Assembly: GCA_014237395.1 (NCBI GenBank)
Contig: JABZFP010000018.1
Location: 124,001-188,000, forward strand
DNA from: Desulfobacteraceae bacterium
GTDB lineage: Bacteria; Desulfobacterota; Desulfobacteria; Desulfobacterales; UBA5852
DNA: 64,000 bases
Reading direction: 5' to 3'
Position 1 is the stretch's first letter. Every line of letters begins with the position of its first letter. Below are positions 26,641-34,832 of the stretch, one piece after another. The notes below the pieces were generated by a model that saw only the letters and a list, made by a program, of their open reading frames with translations, was not told where the DNA came from and ran no database searches. The position numbers and the translations under genes were made by a program.

Positions 26641-29268
26641 TTAGAAACTCGACCCCATCGTAAACTCCAGTTTCCCACCGGAAGCGTCCGTATCCGCTGC
26701 ATCGATGACAAACCCATATTCCAGTCGCAACGCACCGAAGGGCGATTGCCAGCGTAAACCGCCGCCGGCTGTGCTGACCAAACTGCTGAAATCGGGACTT
26801 TCCCCTTCTTCCCAGACATTACCGGTATCATAAAATGCGACACCATAAAGCCCCATTTCTTCCCCAATCGGAAAGCTCAATTCAGCGTTAAATACAGCAT
26901 ATTTATCACCCCCGATCAGGGCTGAATCGGGATCGTTTGGATCTTCGCGCTGGCTGATATCGTCTCTCTCAACGCCTCGAATGGTGTTGATCCCACCAAT
27001 ATAGAATTTTTCATAGTCTGGGACATTGCCTCCGGAAATGTACCCCCCTTGAGCACGGGTCATTCCGACGAGCTTCCAAAACAACGGCCAATACCAGGCG
27101 GTTTCGGCCTTATATTTAGTAAAATCAAAATCTCCTCCAAGCCCCGCATATTCAATCTCTCCCTTACTTATCGAACCTCGACTCGTGTTGAAGGCCCGAT
27201 CACGGGAGTCATATGTCAAACCGGCGGTCACACTACTGGTAATATTTTCCCCCTCAAGATCTTTTATGTTTTCTGATGCTTCGTCCTCATCCGTGATCTT
27301 GATGTCCGAGTTATCCCAAAGATAGGAAAGGGAAAGACGCGTACGATAGAAAATGGGGTAGCTCACCCCAAATCGAATGCCGTAACTGTCCTTGTCGTAG
27401 CCATAATCATCCCATTCCCTGTCCCATTTATAGATATTGACCCAACCGGCCAACGGAATATCGAACAACCACGGGTCTGTATAAGTAACGTCAAACCGTG
27501 TGGAGTCTCCGCCTAAATTGATGGACGCCTTGACCTTGTGGCCGAGCCCCCAGAGATTCTTCTCGTCCACCGACAGTACACCGAAAACCCCTTCTTCACT
27601 CCCGAAACCGCCACCGAATGTCAGCTGGCCCGTGGGTTTCTCCGTCACATCGATTTTGAGAATCATTTGGTCATCGGTGTCGCCCTTCAACGTATTGACC
27701 TTGACGTCTTCAAAATAGCCAAGGCCATGCAGTCGCTGGATGCCATTTTTGAGATTGGTCCGGTTGTAGAGATCCTGTTCGATAACTTTAAGTTCACGCC
27801 GGATCACTTTGTCTCTGGTGATGGTGTTGCCACCGATGATGATTTCGTCAAAATAGACGAGTTGCTGCTTTTCAATAGCATAGGTCACGTCCACCGTCTG
27901 CGTTCTCGGATCGGGCATTGTGCGGGGGGTAACACCGGCATAGGCGTATCCTTCATCGCCGTATACATCGGTCAAATGGAGAACATCTTTTTCAAGCAAG
28001 CCTCTGTTAAAATATTCTTCACTCGCAATTTTCAATTCATCGAGCAGGGCTTCCTTGGGTTTGATCAAATCCCCGTCAATGTCCACCTGGCCGACTTTAT
28101 AACGATCCCCTTCTGAGACTTTGATCGTGATTTCGATTTCATCTTCTTTGAAAACAACACCGGGGTCGGAGACCTTGATATTGATGAAGCCATTATTCTG
28201 GTAAAAAGAAGAAATAGAGATGATGTCCTGGTTGAGCTTTTCCAGATCCAATTCGCCGGAACCGGTTATCCAGGACAACCAGTTCTTTTCCTTGGTACGC
28301 ATGATGTCTTTGAGATCATCTTCGTCAAACGCTTGATTTCCCACGAAACGGATGGACTCGATGCTGATTTCCTCCCCTTCCGTAATGATGAATTCTACAT
28401 TGGCCTGGTTGTTTTCAACCGTATTAATGTCATAATCGACCTTGGCGTTGTGATAGTTTTTTTCCTTGTACAAATCAGCGATAACCTGAGCATTGATCTG
28501 AATGCGGGCCTGGTTCAGGACGGAACCCGGTTTGATGGTAATATTTTCCCGAATTTCTTCGTCGTCAAAAACCGTGTTGCCGTTGATGCCAATGCCTAAG
28601 ATGGTTGGTTTTTCCTTCACCTGAAAAGTGACGATCTTACCCGTTTCGATATCCGTTGTTGTTACCCGGACATCATTAAAGTATCCCATGTTATAGACAG
28701 CTTTAAGGTCCTCGGATATGCTTTTCGGCATAAACGTGTCGCCCGCTTTGGTACTGATGTTGGGCAGGATGGCAGCTGTTTCAATGCGTTCATTGCCTTC
28801 GACCCTTATGTCCACAACCGCGACGAGGTCAAAAAGCTGAACCATCAATGCCTGCGACAACTCAGCAATTTTTCCGGATAGCGTTTCAATCCCCTGCCCT
28901 TCCACGGTGAGGGTTTCAACGGGGGTTTCATCAGTAGGCGATAATATGCGGAGATCGATGCTAAATTGCTGATCGATCCACGTCAAACTGCCCCAGATGA
29001 TGAAATCAACGTCGTATTCAAGCCCCATTTCGCGAATCTGGACAGGATCTGTCAAAACCGATCGGATGGGAGGCTCAACAATCACAGCCCCCTCTGCCGC
29101 CAGATTTTTTACGATAATCTTGGGGACTTCCGCTTGAAGATAGGTCAAATCCTGCAGCGCATTCACTTCGAACGGTAAAACCATCACACGCGTTTCACCT
29201 CGGGCATAGCATGCCGACGCTATCACCATCAGAATGATCAAGACAAGCCAGGCAATACGTCTTAACAT
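26641..29268 (-). CDS. bamA: Outer-membrane barrel assembly factor BamA with extra N-terminal domain
   Basis: Inserts beta-barrel proteins into the outer membrane. The 875-aa product has a signal peptide (to about residue 24), an extra alpha/beta domain at about 25-145 that resembles TolB-N/CsgG-like folds (RVMVLPFEVNALQDLTYLQA; FIIWGSLTWIDQQFSIDL), then five POTRA domains starting near VDIRVEGNERIE and a 16-strand barrel ending in the expected aromatic residue (MGSSF). The barrel motif usually written VRGF reads TIRGVERD here. Typical BamA is about 800 aa; the surplus equals the extra domain. It follows lolD by nine bases and precedes skp. Confidence 0.94.
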   Translation of the reverse strand: MLRRIAWLVLIILMVIASACYARGETRVMVLPFEVNALQDLTYLQAEVPKIIVKNLAAEGAVIVEPPIRSVLTDPVQIREMGLEYDVDFIIWGSLTWIDQQFSIDLRILSPTDETPVETLTVEGQGIETLSGKIAELSQALMVQLFDLVAVVDIRVEGNERIETAAILPNISTKAGDTFMPKSISEDLKAVYNMGYFNDVRVTTTDIETGKIVTFQVKEKPTILGIGINGNTVFDDEEIRENITIKPGSVLNQARIQINAQVIADLYKEKNYHNAKVDYDINTVENNQANVEFIITEGEEISIESIRFVGNQAFDEDDLKDIMRTKEKNWLSWITGSGELDLEKLNQDIISISSFYQNNGFINIKVSDPGVVFKEDEIEITIKVSEGDRYKVGQVDIDGDLIKPKEALLDELKIASEEYFNRGLLEKDVLHLTDVYGDEGYAYAGVTPRTMPDPRTQTVDVTYAIEKQQLVYFDEIIIGGNTITRDKVIRRELKVIEQDLYNRTNLKNGIQRLHGLGYFEDVKVNTLKGDTDDQMILKIDVTEKPTGQLTFGGGFGSEEGVFGVLSVDEKNLWGLGHKVKASINLGGDSTRFDVTYTDPWLFDIPLAGWVNIYKWDREWDDYGYDKDSYGIRFGVSYPIFYRTRLSLSYLWDNSDIKITDEDEASENIKDLEGENITSSVTAGLTYDSRDRAFNTSRGSISKGEIEYAGLGGDFDFTKYKAETAWYWPLFWKLVGMTRAQGGYISGGNVPDYEKFYIGGINTIRGVERDDISQREDPNDPDSALIGGDKYAVFNAELSFPIGEEMGLYGVAFYDTGNVWEEGESPDFSSLVSTAGGGLRWQSPFGALRLEYGFVIDAADTDASGGKLEFTMGSSF

Positions 29269-29277
29269 CCCTACTCC

Positions 29278-29967
29278 TTAATTCAATTCCACCAGTGCGC
29301 CATCTACGATTGTAATCCGTCTCGCCATAAGAGCCGCCAAATCAGGATTGTGTGTCACGATGACTATCGTCATTTGCATCTCTTGATTCAACTCCAAGAG
29401 GAGTTTGTGAATTTGTCGCCCGGTGGATTTGTCTAAATTGCCGGTCGGTTCATCGGCCAGCAACAGGGCTGGTCGCAATATCAATGCACGGGCTAACGCA
29501 ACACGCTGCTGTTCACCGCCTGACAAGTCCGTAACACGATGCTCAAGCCGGTGGCCAAGGCCCACCCGCTCCAATATCTGAATAGCTTTCACATGCGCTT
29601 GATCCCGGTGTTCACCGCTAATAAGGACCGGCATCATCACATTTTCAATCGCGGTGAACTCCGCTAACAAGTGATGAAACTGAAAAACAAACCCGACCGA
29701 TTGATTCCGGAATTTCGCCAGGCGGTCGTGGTTTAATTTAAAGACATCAATCCCTCGAAAAAACATGCGTCCGCTGTCCGGGCGATCAAGCGTACCCAGT
29801 ATCTGCAGCAGGGTCGATTTTCCGATACCCGAAGCCCCGACCACGGCCAGCGAATCACCATCCGTCAACGTCAGCTCAATCCCTTTAAGAATCTCGATCC
29901 GGCGCCCGGCCGTGACTGGATAGCTTTTTGAAAGGGCATCAATTTGAACAATCGGTTGATCTGACAA
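29278..29967 (-). CDS. lolD: Lipoprotein-releasing ABC transporter ATPase LolD
   Basis: Powers release of outer-membrane lipoproteins from the inner membrane. It has Walker [15 protein letters not shown]-loop [18 protein letters not shown], signature [16 protein letters not shown], Walker [13 protein letters not shown] and the H-loop VTHNPDL. The frame is open upstream into lolC/E, but a TTG at 29967 preceded by TTAGGAGAC, just after the lolC/E stop, gives a 229-aa protein of normal LolD length, so this start was chosen with moderate certainty. A MacB-type ATPase is excluded by the partner gene. Confidence 0.9.
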   Translation of the reverse strand: MSDQPIVQIDALSKSYPVTAGRRIEILKGIELTLTDGDSLAVVGASGIGKSTLLQILGTLDRPDSGRMFFRGIDVFKLNHDRLAKFRNQSVGFVFQFHHLLAEFTAIENVMMPVLISGEHRDQAHVKAIQILERVGLGHRLEHRVTDLSGGEQQRVALARALILRPALLLADEPTGNLDKSTGRQIHKLLLELNQEMQMTIVIVTHNPDLAALMARRITIVDGALVELN

Positions 29968-29981
29968 GTGCGTGCCGTCTC

Positions 29982-31217
29982 CTAACCGTATCGAATAGCA
30001 TCGACAGGATTGAGTTGCGCAGCCTGCCTGGCCGGGTAAAGTGTTGCCAGAAAACAAATCCCTATGGCTGCCAGTGCAATGGTCAGAACATCGGCAAACT
30101 GAAGCTGCACGGGCAACGTCGTAAAATAATATATATTTCCCGGTAATTTGATGAAGGGGTAATGTTTTAAAATCATACAGACAATGATTCCGAGAATAAC
30201 ACCTAAAACGGTGCCGAATCCGCCGATGACCATACCTTTGATGACAAAAATACGCATGATGATGCCATCTGTAGCTCCCATAGCCTTCAATATGGCGATA
30301 TCTTTGGTTTTTTTCATGACCATCATGATAAGGGTACTCGCTATATTGAAGGCGGCTACAAGTACGATCAAGGTCAGAATGACAAACATAGCCGTTTTTT
30401 CAAGCTTGAGCGCAAAAAAAAGATTGGCGTTCATCTGCATCCAGTCCTTGGTCCAATAAGGAAAACCCAGATTTTTTTTTATCTGCTCAGCGATTTTATC
30501 GGCCTGATAGATATCCTTGACCCTGATTTCAATACCGCTGACGGTATCCCCCATTTTTAATATTCGTTGGGCATCCGCCAACCGCACAAACGCATAGGCC
30601 TCATCAAACTGGTACATGCCCGAAGCAAAAAAGCCGGCGACGCGGAACCGCTTCATCGCCGGCACGTGGCCAATCGGGGAGACCATCCCCCGGAAAGATA
30701 TGAGATAGACGGTATCCCCTTCCACCACACTAAGCTTTCGTCCGAGTTCCTTACCGATTACGATCGGCAGACCATCGCCCGGCTGATCCTTGTCCTTTCC
30801 TGGAGGGTAAAGCTTCTGGAAGGCCTCTCCCATACCCTCAATCGCAATCTCTGTTTCCGAGGGTGGGTCAATGCCCTTCAGGACGGCGCCTGACGCTCCT
30901 GAAGATGAACGCAGCATGGATTGGGTATAGATGAAAGGGCGGGCCGACAGGACCCCATCCTCCCGTTGGACCTGAGCAATGAGATCGCGATAATCAGCGA
31001 GTTCTGCGCCATACCGCATGAGAATCGCGTGAGAATCAACACCGAGTATACGCGATCTGAATTCAGACTGGGCACCCGCCATTACCGCAATGACAACAAT
31101 GAGCGCCATCACACCGACCGTTACCCCGGCCGTGGAAAGCACGCTGATCAGCGAGATAAACCCCTGTTTTTGCCGAGCCCGAAGATAACGGCGTCCTATA
31201 AAAAACTCAAAGTGCAT
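29982..31217 (-). CDS. Lipoprotein-releasing permease LolC/LolE type
   Basis: Inner-membrane subunit of the Lol system. The 411-aa protein has one N-terminal membrane helix (starting FEFFIGRRYLRARQKQGFIS, the LolC/E signature), a large periplasmic MacB-like domain (about 45-265) and three C-terminal helices, with the typical KTKDIAILKAMGATDG coupling segment and LYPARQAAQLNPVDAIRYG end. Only one permease gene is present, so it may form a homodimer as LolF does in some bacteria. It is the first gene of the minus-strand outer-membrane cluster; lolD follows after 14 bases. Confidence 0.92.
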   Translation of the reverse strand: MHFEFFIGRRYLRARQKQGFISLISVLSTAGVTVGVMALIVVIAVMAGAQSEFRSRILGVDSHAILMRYGAELADYRDLIAQVQREDGVLSARPFIYTQSMLRSSSGASGAVLKGIDPPSETEIAIEGMGEAFQKLYPPGKDKDQPGDGLPIVIGKELGRKLSVVEGDTVYLISFRGMVSPIGHVPAMKRFRVAGFFASGMYQFDEAYAFVRLADAQRILKMGDTVSGIEIRVKDIYQADKIAEQIKKNLGFPYWTKDWMQMNANLFFALKLEKTAMFVILTLIVLVAAFNIASTLIMMVMKKTKDIAILKAMGATDGIIMRIFVIKGMVIGGFGTVLGVILGIIVCMILKHYPFIKLPGNIYYFTTLPVQLQFADVLTIALAAIGICFLATLYPARQAAQLNPVDAIRYG

Positions 31218-31550
31218 TCAATTATAATTACCTGTGCCGCTGCAAATCGTATGGCCGCGCGACGCCCCCGCGCACATTATTGTTATAGGGGTTGCCGATA
31301 CATCCTAAACCCTGCACCATTCGTAACCAGCCAATTGGAAGTTGATTTCGTGCCTGCCATGCCGTCCAAAGTTAAAAAACAATGCCATGCTGATATGTAA
31401 AAGTTGTTTATATGAGATTCAGGCTTTGAGGTCAATCGGAACGCCTTTAATGCAATGAACATCATATGGTGGACGCATCCACTCAGCCGTCATACCTCGA
31501 AGCCCCCTATCCCTATACCGGAATGTGAATAAAATAAAACACCGCTTAAA
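31218..31550. other. Intergenic stretch upstream of the lolC/E gene
   Basis: About 330 bases with no convincing gene. It must contain the promoter of the lol-bam-lpx cluster, but no strong -35/-10 pair was recognised on the minus strand. A 60-codon minus-strand frame at 31283-31465 has no visible ribosome-binding site or family resemblance and is not called. Confidence 0.35.
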
Positions 31551-31600
31551 TAAAAAAATCCCATTCTTACAGCGAGTTAGACCTCATTATAAGAATGGGG
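31551..31600 (-). terminator. Rho-independent terminator after the histidine kinase gene
   Basis: Read on the minus strand, CCCATTCTTA (31599-31590) pairs perfectly with TAAGAATGGG (31569-31560) around a 20-base loop, followed by a T-rich run (31558-31552). It ends the pilC-histidine kinase transcription unit 35 bases after the kinase stop. Confidence 0.85.
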
Positions 31601-31634
31601 CGATCTGGCAAATTAATCTATCTTGTAAAAAGAG

Positions 31635-32939
31635 TCAAGCAATGGGCGGCGAGGCTATACGATTGAGCTTTATGGTAAAGGTTGTCCCTTGCCCGGCTTT
31701 GCTCTCAACCTCCAGCCAGCCATCATGAGATTCCAGAATCGTATGCACAATGGACAACCCTAATCCCGTACCATCCGGTTTGCTCGTATAAAAGGGATCG
31801 AATATATAGTTGAGGTTTTTTTCTGTGATACCACAACCACTGTCCGCAATCTCAATGCTCACGTATTTGGGTTTGCATGGTTCAACCCGCACATGGACCA
31901 CGCCATCCCCATCAATGGATTCGACCGCATTCAACAGCAGGTTCCATAAAACCTGCCGAAAGTGGTCAGGGTCCATTGCCACCCATAATCCCTTTTGCCC
32001 GCTTTGACGGATTGCGATTCTGTCTCGGCAGCGCTTATCCTGCTCGACTAAACGAACGGTTTCCGGAATGGCCTGGTCAAGCGAAATCGGTTTGCTCTTT
32101 CCGGAAGGCGGGCGGGCAAACAGCAAGAAATTCCCAACAAGGGCGCTCAATCGGTCCGCTTCACGCAAAATGATACGCATGAGCTTGTCCCGCCCGGCGT
32201 CATAGGGCATCTCTTCGAGGAGCAGCTGAATGGACCCGGTAATGGAAGCAAGGGGGTTTTTAATTTCATGGGCCAATCCGGCACCCATTTCACCAACAGC
32301 AGCCATTTTCTCGACCCGCTGCATTCTGGCACTCATCGCATGGAGTTCTTTGCGCGTTCGCCTGGCCTGCTCGGCCAGCAGGCTACTTAAGAACGCTACC
32401 GCGAAACAGGCGATGCTGGTAATGACAATTTTATAGAAAACGTTTTGCCAATCGTAATGCGATGCCGCCACGGCGCTACCGAAATCAAGCGGGTGAATCC
32501 AGCCCAAATATTCCAACCCGGCCAGCATAAGATAAAATAAACTGCAGACACCGGCGATGATCATGCTGCCGCGACGATAAAGCAGCATACTCGTATAAAT
32601 AATAACGACGAGATATAGAAAGGAAAAAATACTGTCGAAACTGCCCGTGACAAAAATGACAACCGTCACCACCAGGCAATCGATAGCGATCTGAATATAG
32701 GCAAACAGGACTTCTCGGCTAACGCGAACCCGAATAAAAGCGTAGACCATTGATAGGGGAAAAAGAGCGGCGATCATCCCGTATAAAAGTATTAGTGGGG
32801 ATTTGAAGGCCGAGTCATAACGATTAACATGGATAAAGGCCGTCGAGCATAACAGGAGGATGGTAAAAATAACTCTTGAATTAATCAGCCACCGGAGGTT
32901 CTGCCGCAACTCACTCTGGGGCGCGTGGGGAGATTTCAT
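31635..32939 (-). CDS. Membrane histidine kinase, PilS/NtrB type
   Basis: A 434-aa sensor kinase. About six membrane helices fill residues 18-190, followed by a short coiled linker and the kinase core: H-box GLAHEIKNPLASI with phospho-acceptor His224, N-box NLLLNAVESID, G1 DSGCGI, F-box FDPFYTSKPDGTGLGLSIV. There is no PAS or HAMP domain. Membrane topology plus the adjacent pilC gene suggest PilS, the sensor that with the sigma-54 activator PilR controls pilin expression. No response regulator follows: a terminator closes the unit. The PilS assignment is therefore probable, not certain. Confidence 0.8.
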   Translation of the reverse strand: MKSPHAPQSELRQNLRWLINSRVIFTILLLCSTAFIHVNRYDSAFKSPLILLYGMIAALFPLSMVYAFIRVRVSREVLFAYIQIAIDCLVVTVVIFVTGSFDSIFSFLYLVVIIYTSMLLYRRGSMIIAGVCSLFYLMLAGLEYLGWIHPLDFGSAVAASHYDWQNVFYKIVITSIACFAVAFLSSLLAEQARRTRKELHAMSARMQRVEKMAAVGEMGAGLAHEIKNPLASITGSIQLLLEEMPYDAGRDKLMRIILREADRLSALVGNFLLFARPPSGKSKPISLDQAIPETVRLVEQDKRCRDRIAIRQSGQKGLWVAMDPDHFRQVLWNLLLNAVESIDGDGVVHVRVEPCKPKYVSIEIADSGCGITEKNLNYIFDPFYTSKPDGTGLGLSIVHTILESHDGWLEVESKAGQGTTFTIKLNRIASPPIA

Positions 32940-33102
32940 ATATTTCTGCTTGTGGACATGTCCTTTATCTTACCCCAAGGACAACAATATCAAATCATTT
33001 CATCGTCTGAGAATCGACAATAAATACCAATATTACTTGGCGTTTCGCTATTCTATGAAGATCACCCGTGAAATAATTCTTTCTTTATGTGATAGTCCAT
33101 AC

Positions 33103-34311
33103 CTAATTGATAGCGCCGGCCATTTTGAAGATCGGCAGATACATGGCTACGACCAGACCACCGATCGTCACGCCGAGAAAAACCAGCATGAACGGTTCGA
33201 TCAAGGCCGTCAGGTTCTCAACCGCCTGATCGACTTCTTCGTCATAAAAATCGGCGATTTTCCCCAGCATGGCATCCAGTGCACCGGTAGCCTCACCCAC
33301 TGATATCATCTGGCAAACCATCGATGGAAAGACACCGCTCTCAGCCAGCGGATCCGCCATTGTCCGCCCTTCCGATATACCACTCCTTGTTTTATAGAGA
33401 GCGGCTTCAATCGTTTTATTTCCCGCAGTTTTACCAACAATATCGAGCGCTTCCAATATGGCGACACCACTCGATAGCATGGTTCCCAAGGTCCGTGTGA
33501 ATTTAGCGACAGCCACTTTTCTCAACAGATCACCAAAAACCGGCAACCGTAGAACAGTCCGATCAACCAAAACCCGCCCCTTTTCCGTACGATAGAAACG
33601 ACGGAAAGCAAATCCAAATAATATCAATGCAATAAATACATAACCGGCATTGGCTTTAGCAAAATTGCTCATGACGACAACAAGTTTCGTCGGAGCCGGC
33701 AAGGCGGAACCAAAATCGCTAAACATCTCCTCGAATACGGGAATAACAAAGATCAAAATGACGGCTAAAACAACAATGGCGATCAAAAGCGTCACGATAG
33801 GATATGTCATTGCCCCCTTGACTTTTCTTTTCAAATTGGCCGCCTTTTCCATGTAGGCCGACAACCGCCTGAGAATGGTATCGAGAATGCCGCCCATTTC
33901 TCCGGCGTGCACCATGTTGACAAACAAATCGTCAAAATGTTTGGGATAGGCTTTCAGGGCTTCGGCCAGTGTACTGCCGCTTTCCACATTTTCCTTGATG
34001 CTTTTAAGCATTTTTTTGAATGTGGGGTTTTCCTGCTGACTGTGAAGAATATCGAGGCATTGAATGATCGGCAGACCGGCGTCAATCATTGTCGAAAACT
34101 GCCGGCAAAAAAGAATAACATCATTCTGTTTAACGCCGGGTTGCAGAAAAGAAACATTCTCCAGCAAATCTTTTGGTTTCTTTTTAATCCGGACCGGCGT
34201 AATCTTTAATCGTGTCAGATGGTTTCTGACAGCGTTTTCATTGGCAGCTTCCATCTCCCCTTTCTGGGTCTCACCTTTCCTGTTTTTTCCCGTCCAAAGA
34301 TAGACCGGCAT
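33103..34311 (-). CDS. pilC: Type IV pilus inner-membrane platform protein PilC
   Basis: Platform protein that couples the PilB/PilT motors to pilus assembly. The 402-aa protein has the two repeated T2SF domains (about residues 70-190 and 270-395) with FCRQFSTMIDAGLPIIQCL in the first and KFTRTLGTMLSSGVAILEAL in the second, and three membrane helices. The N-terminal segment MPVYLWTGKNRKGETQKGEM is typical of PilC. pilB, pilT and pilin genes are not in the window. The histidine kinase gene follows on the same strand after 163 bases. GspF is a possible alternative, but the N-terminus favours PilC. Confidence 0.92.
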   Translation of the reverse strand: MPVYLWTGKNRKGETQKGEMEAANENAVRNHLTRLKITPVRIKKKPKDLLENVSFLQPGVKQNDVILFCRQFSTMIDAGLPIIQCLDILHSQQENPTFKKMLKSIKENVESGSTLAEALKAYPKHFDDLFVNMVHAGEMGGILDTILRRLSAYMEKAANLKRKVKGAMTYPIVTLLIAIVVLAVILIFVIPVFEEMFSDFGSALPAPTKLVVVMSNFAKANAGYVFIALILFGFAFRRFYRTEKGRVLVDRTVLRLPVFGDLLRKVAVAKFTRTLGTMLSSGVAILEALDIVGKTAGNKTIEAALYKTRSGISEGRTMADPLAESGVFPSMVCQMISVGEATGALDAMLGKIADFYDEEVDQAVENLTALIEPFMLVFLGVTIGGLVVAMYLPIFKMAGAIN

Positions 34312-34540
34312 ACTAAACCCTCCTCACAATGGGGAACAAGTCGATGTCATCCAAAATTGCTGGTTCAGCAGGATGGATATTTCTTCCTCTTCGCCAAGAC
34401 GCAGTAACCTTAAGATCAAAAAAAGAGATAATTTCCCCGAAACGCATGTCCTATCGACCATGGATTGTCTCGGATATCGTTCTAACATCTTAAAATAGTA
34501 AAAATTTGTAGGTTTTGTCAATTCTTCCCTTAAAATACAA

Positions 34541-34723
34541 TTAAGAATGGGGGGGACAGGCTTTGTGACGCATAAACAGCGATCCTTCTGGATACATGTA
34601 ATCCAACCGATAGTTCATTTTGTCAGCCTGAATTAGGCGGCTGATTTTCATGCAATCCTTTCTTCTGTGAATGAAACCCTTGCACCCCAGATGGGGATAA
34701 ACCGCCATATTCATAGTGTTCAT
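34541..34723 (-). CDS. Possible small protein (60 aa), unrecognised
   Basis: An open frame of 60 codons in the 521-base gap between pilC and the divergent nucleotidyltransferase gene. The product has a coherent-looking sequence (GCKGFIHRRKDCMKISRLI then YRLDYMYPEGSLFMRHK) with two Cys and a basic, aromatic-rich composition, but no strong ribosome-binding site and three possible ATG starts. It could be a small conserved protein of this lineage or a chance frame. The rest of the gap shows nothing I can name. Confidence 0.35.
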   Translation of the reverse strand: MNTMNMAVYPHLGCKGFIHRRKDCMKISRLIQADKMNYRLDYMYPEGSLFMRHKACPPHS

Positions 34724-34832
34724 CTTGATTCACAGTTGTTTCTATGCCACATTTGAACTCATCCGTGCGTATTATTACTGTCTCATTGCATGAGCAGCCC
34801 AATCATCTATTTCTACTGATCGGCAATTCCCT

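Noticed and set aside
32147..32436. Small frames within the histidine kinase region
   Set aside because: All overlap conserved kinase boxes in another frame and lack start signals.
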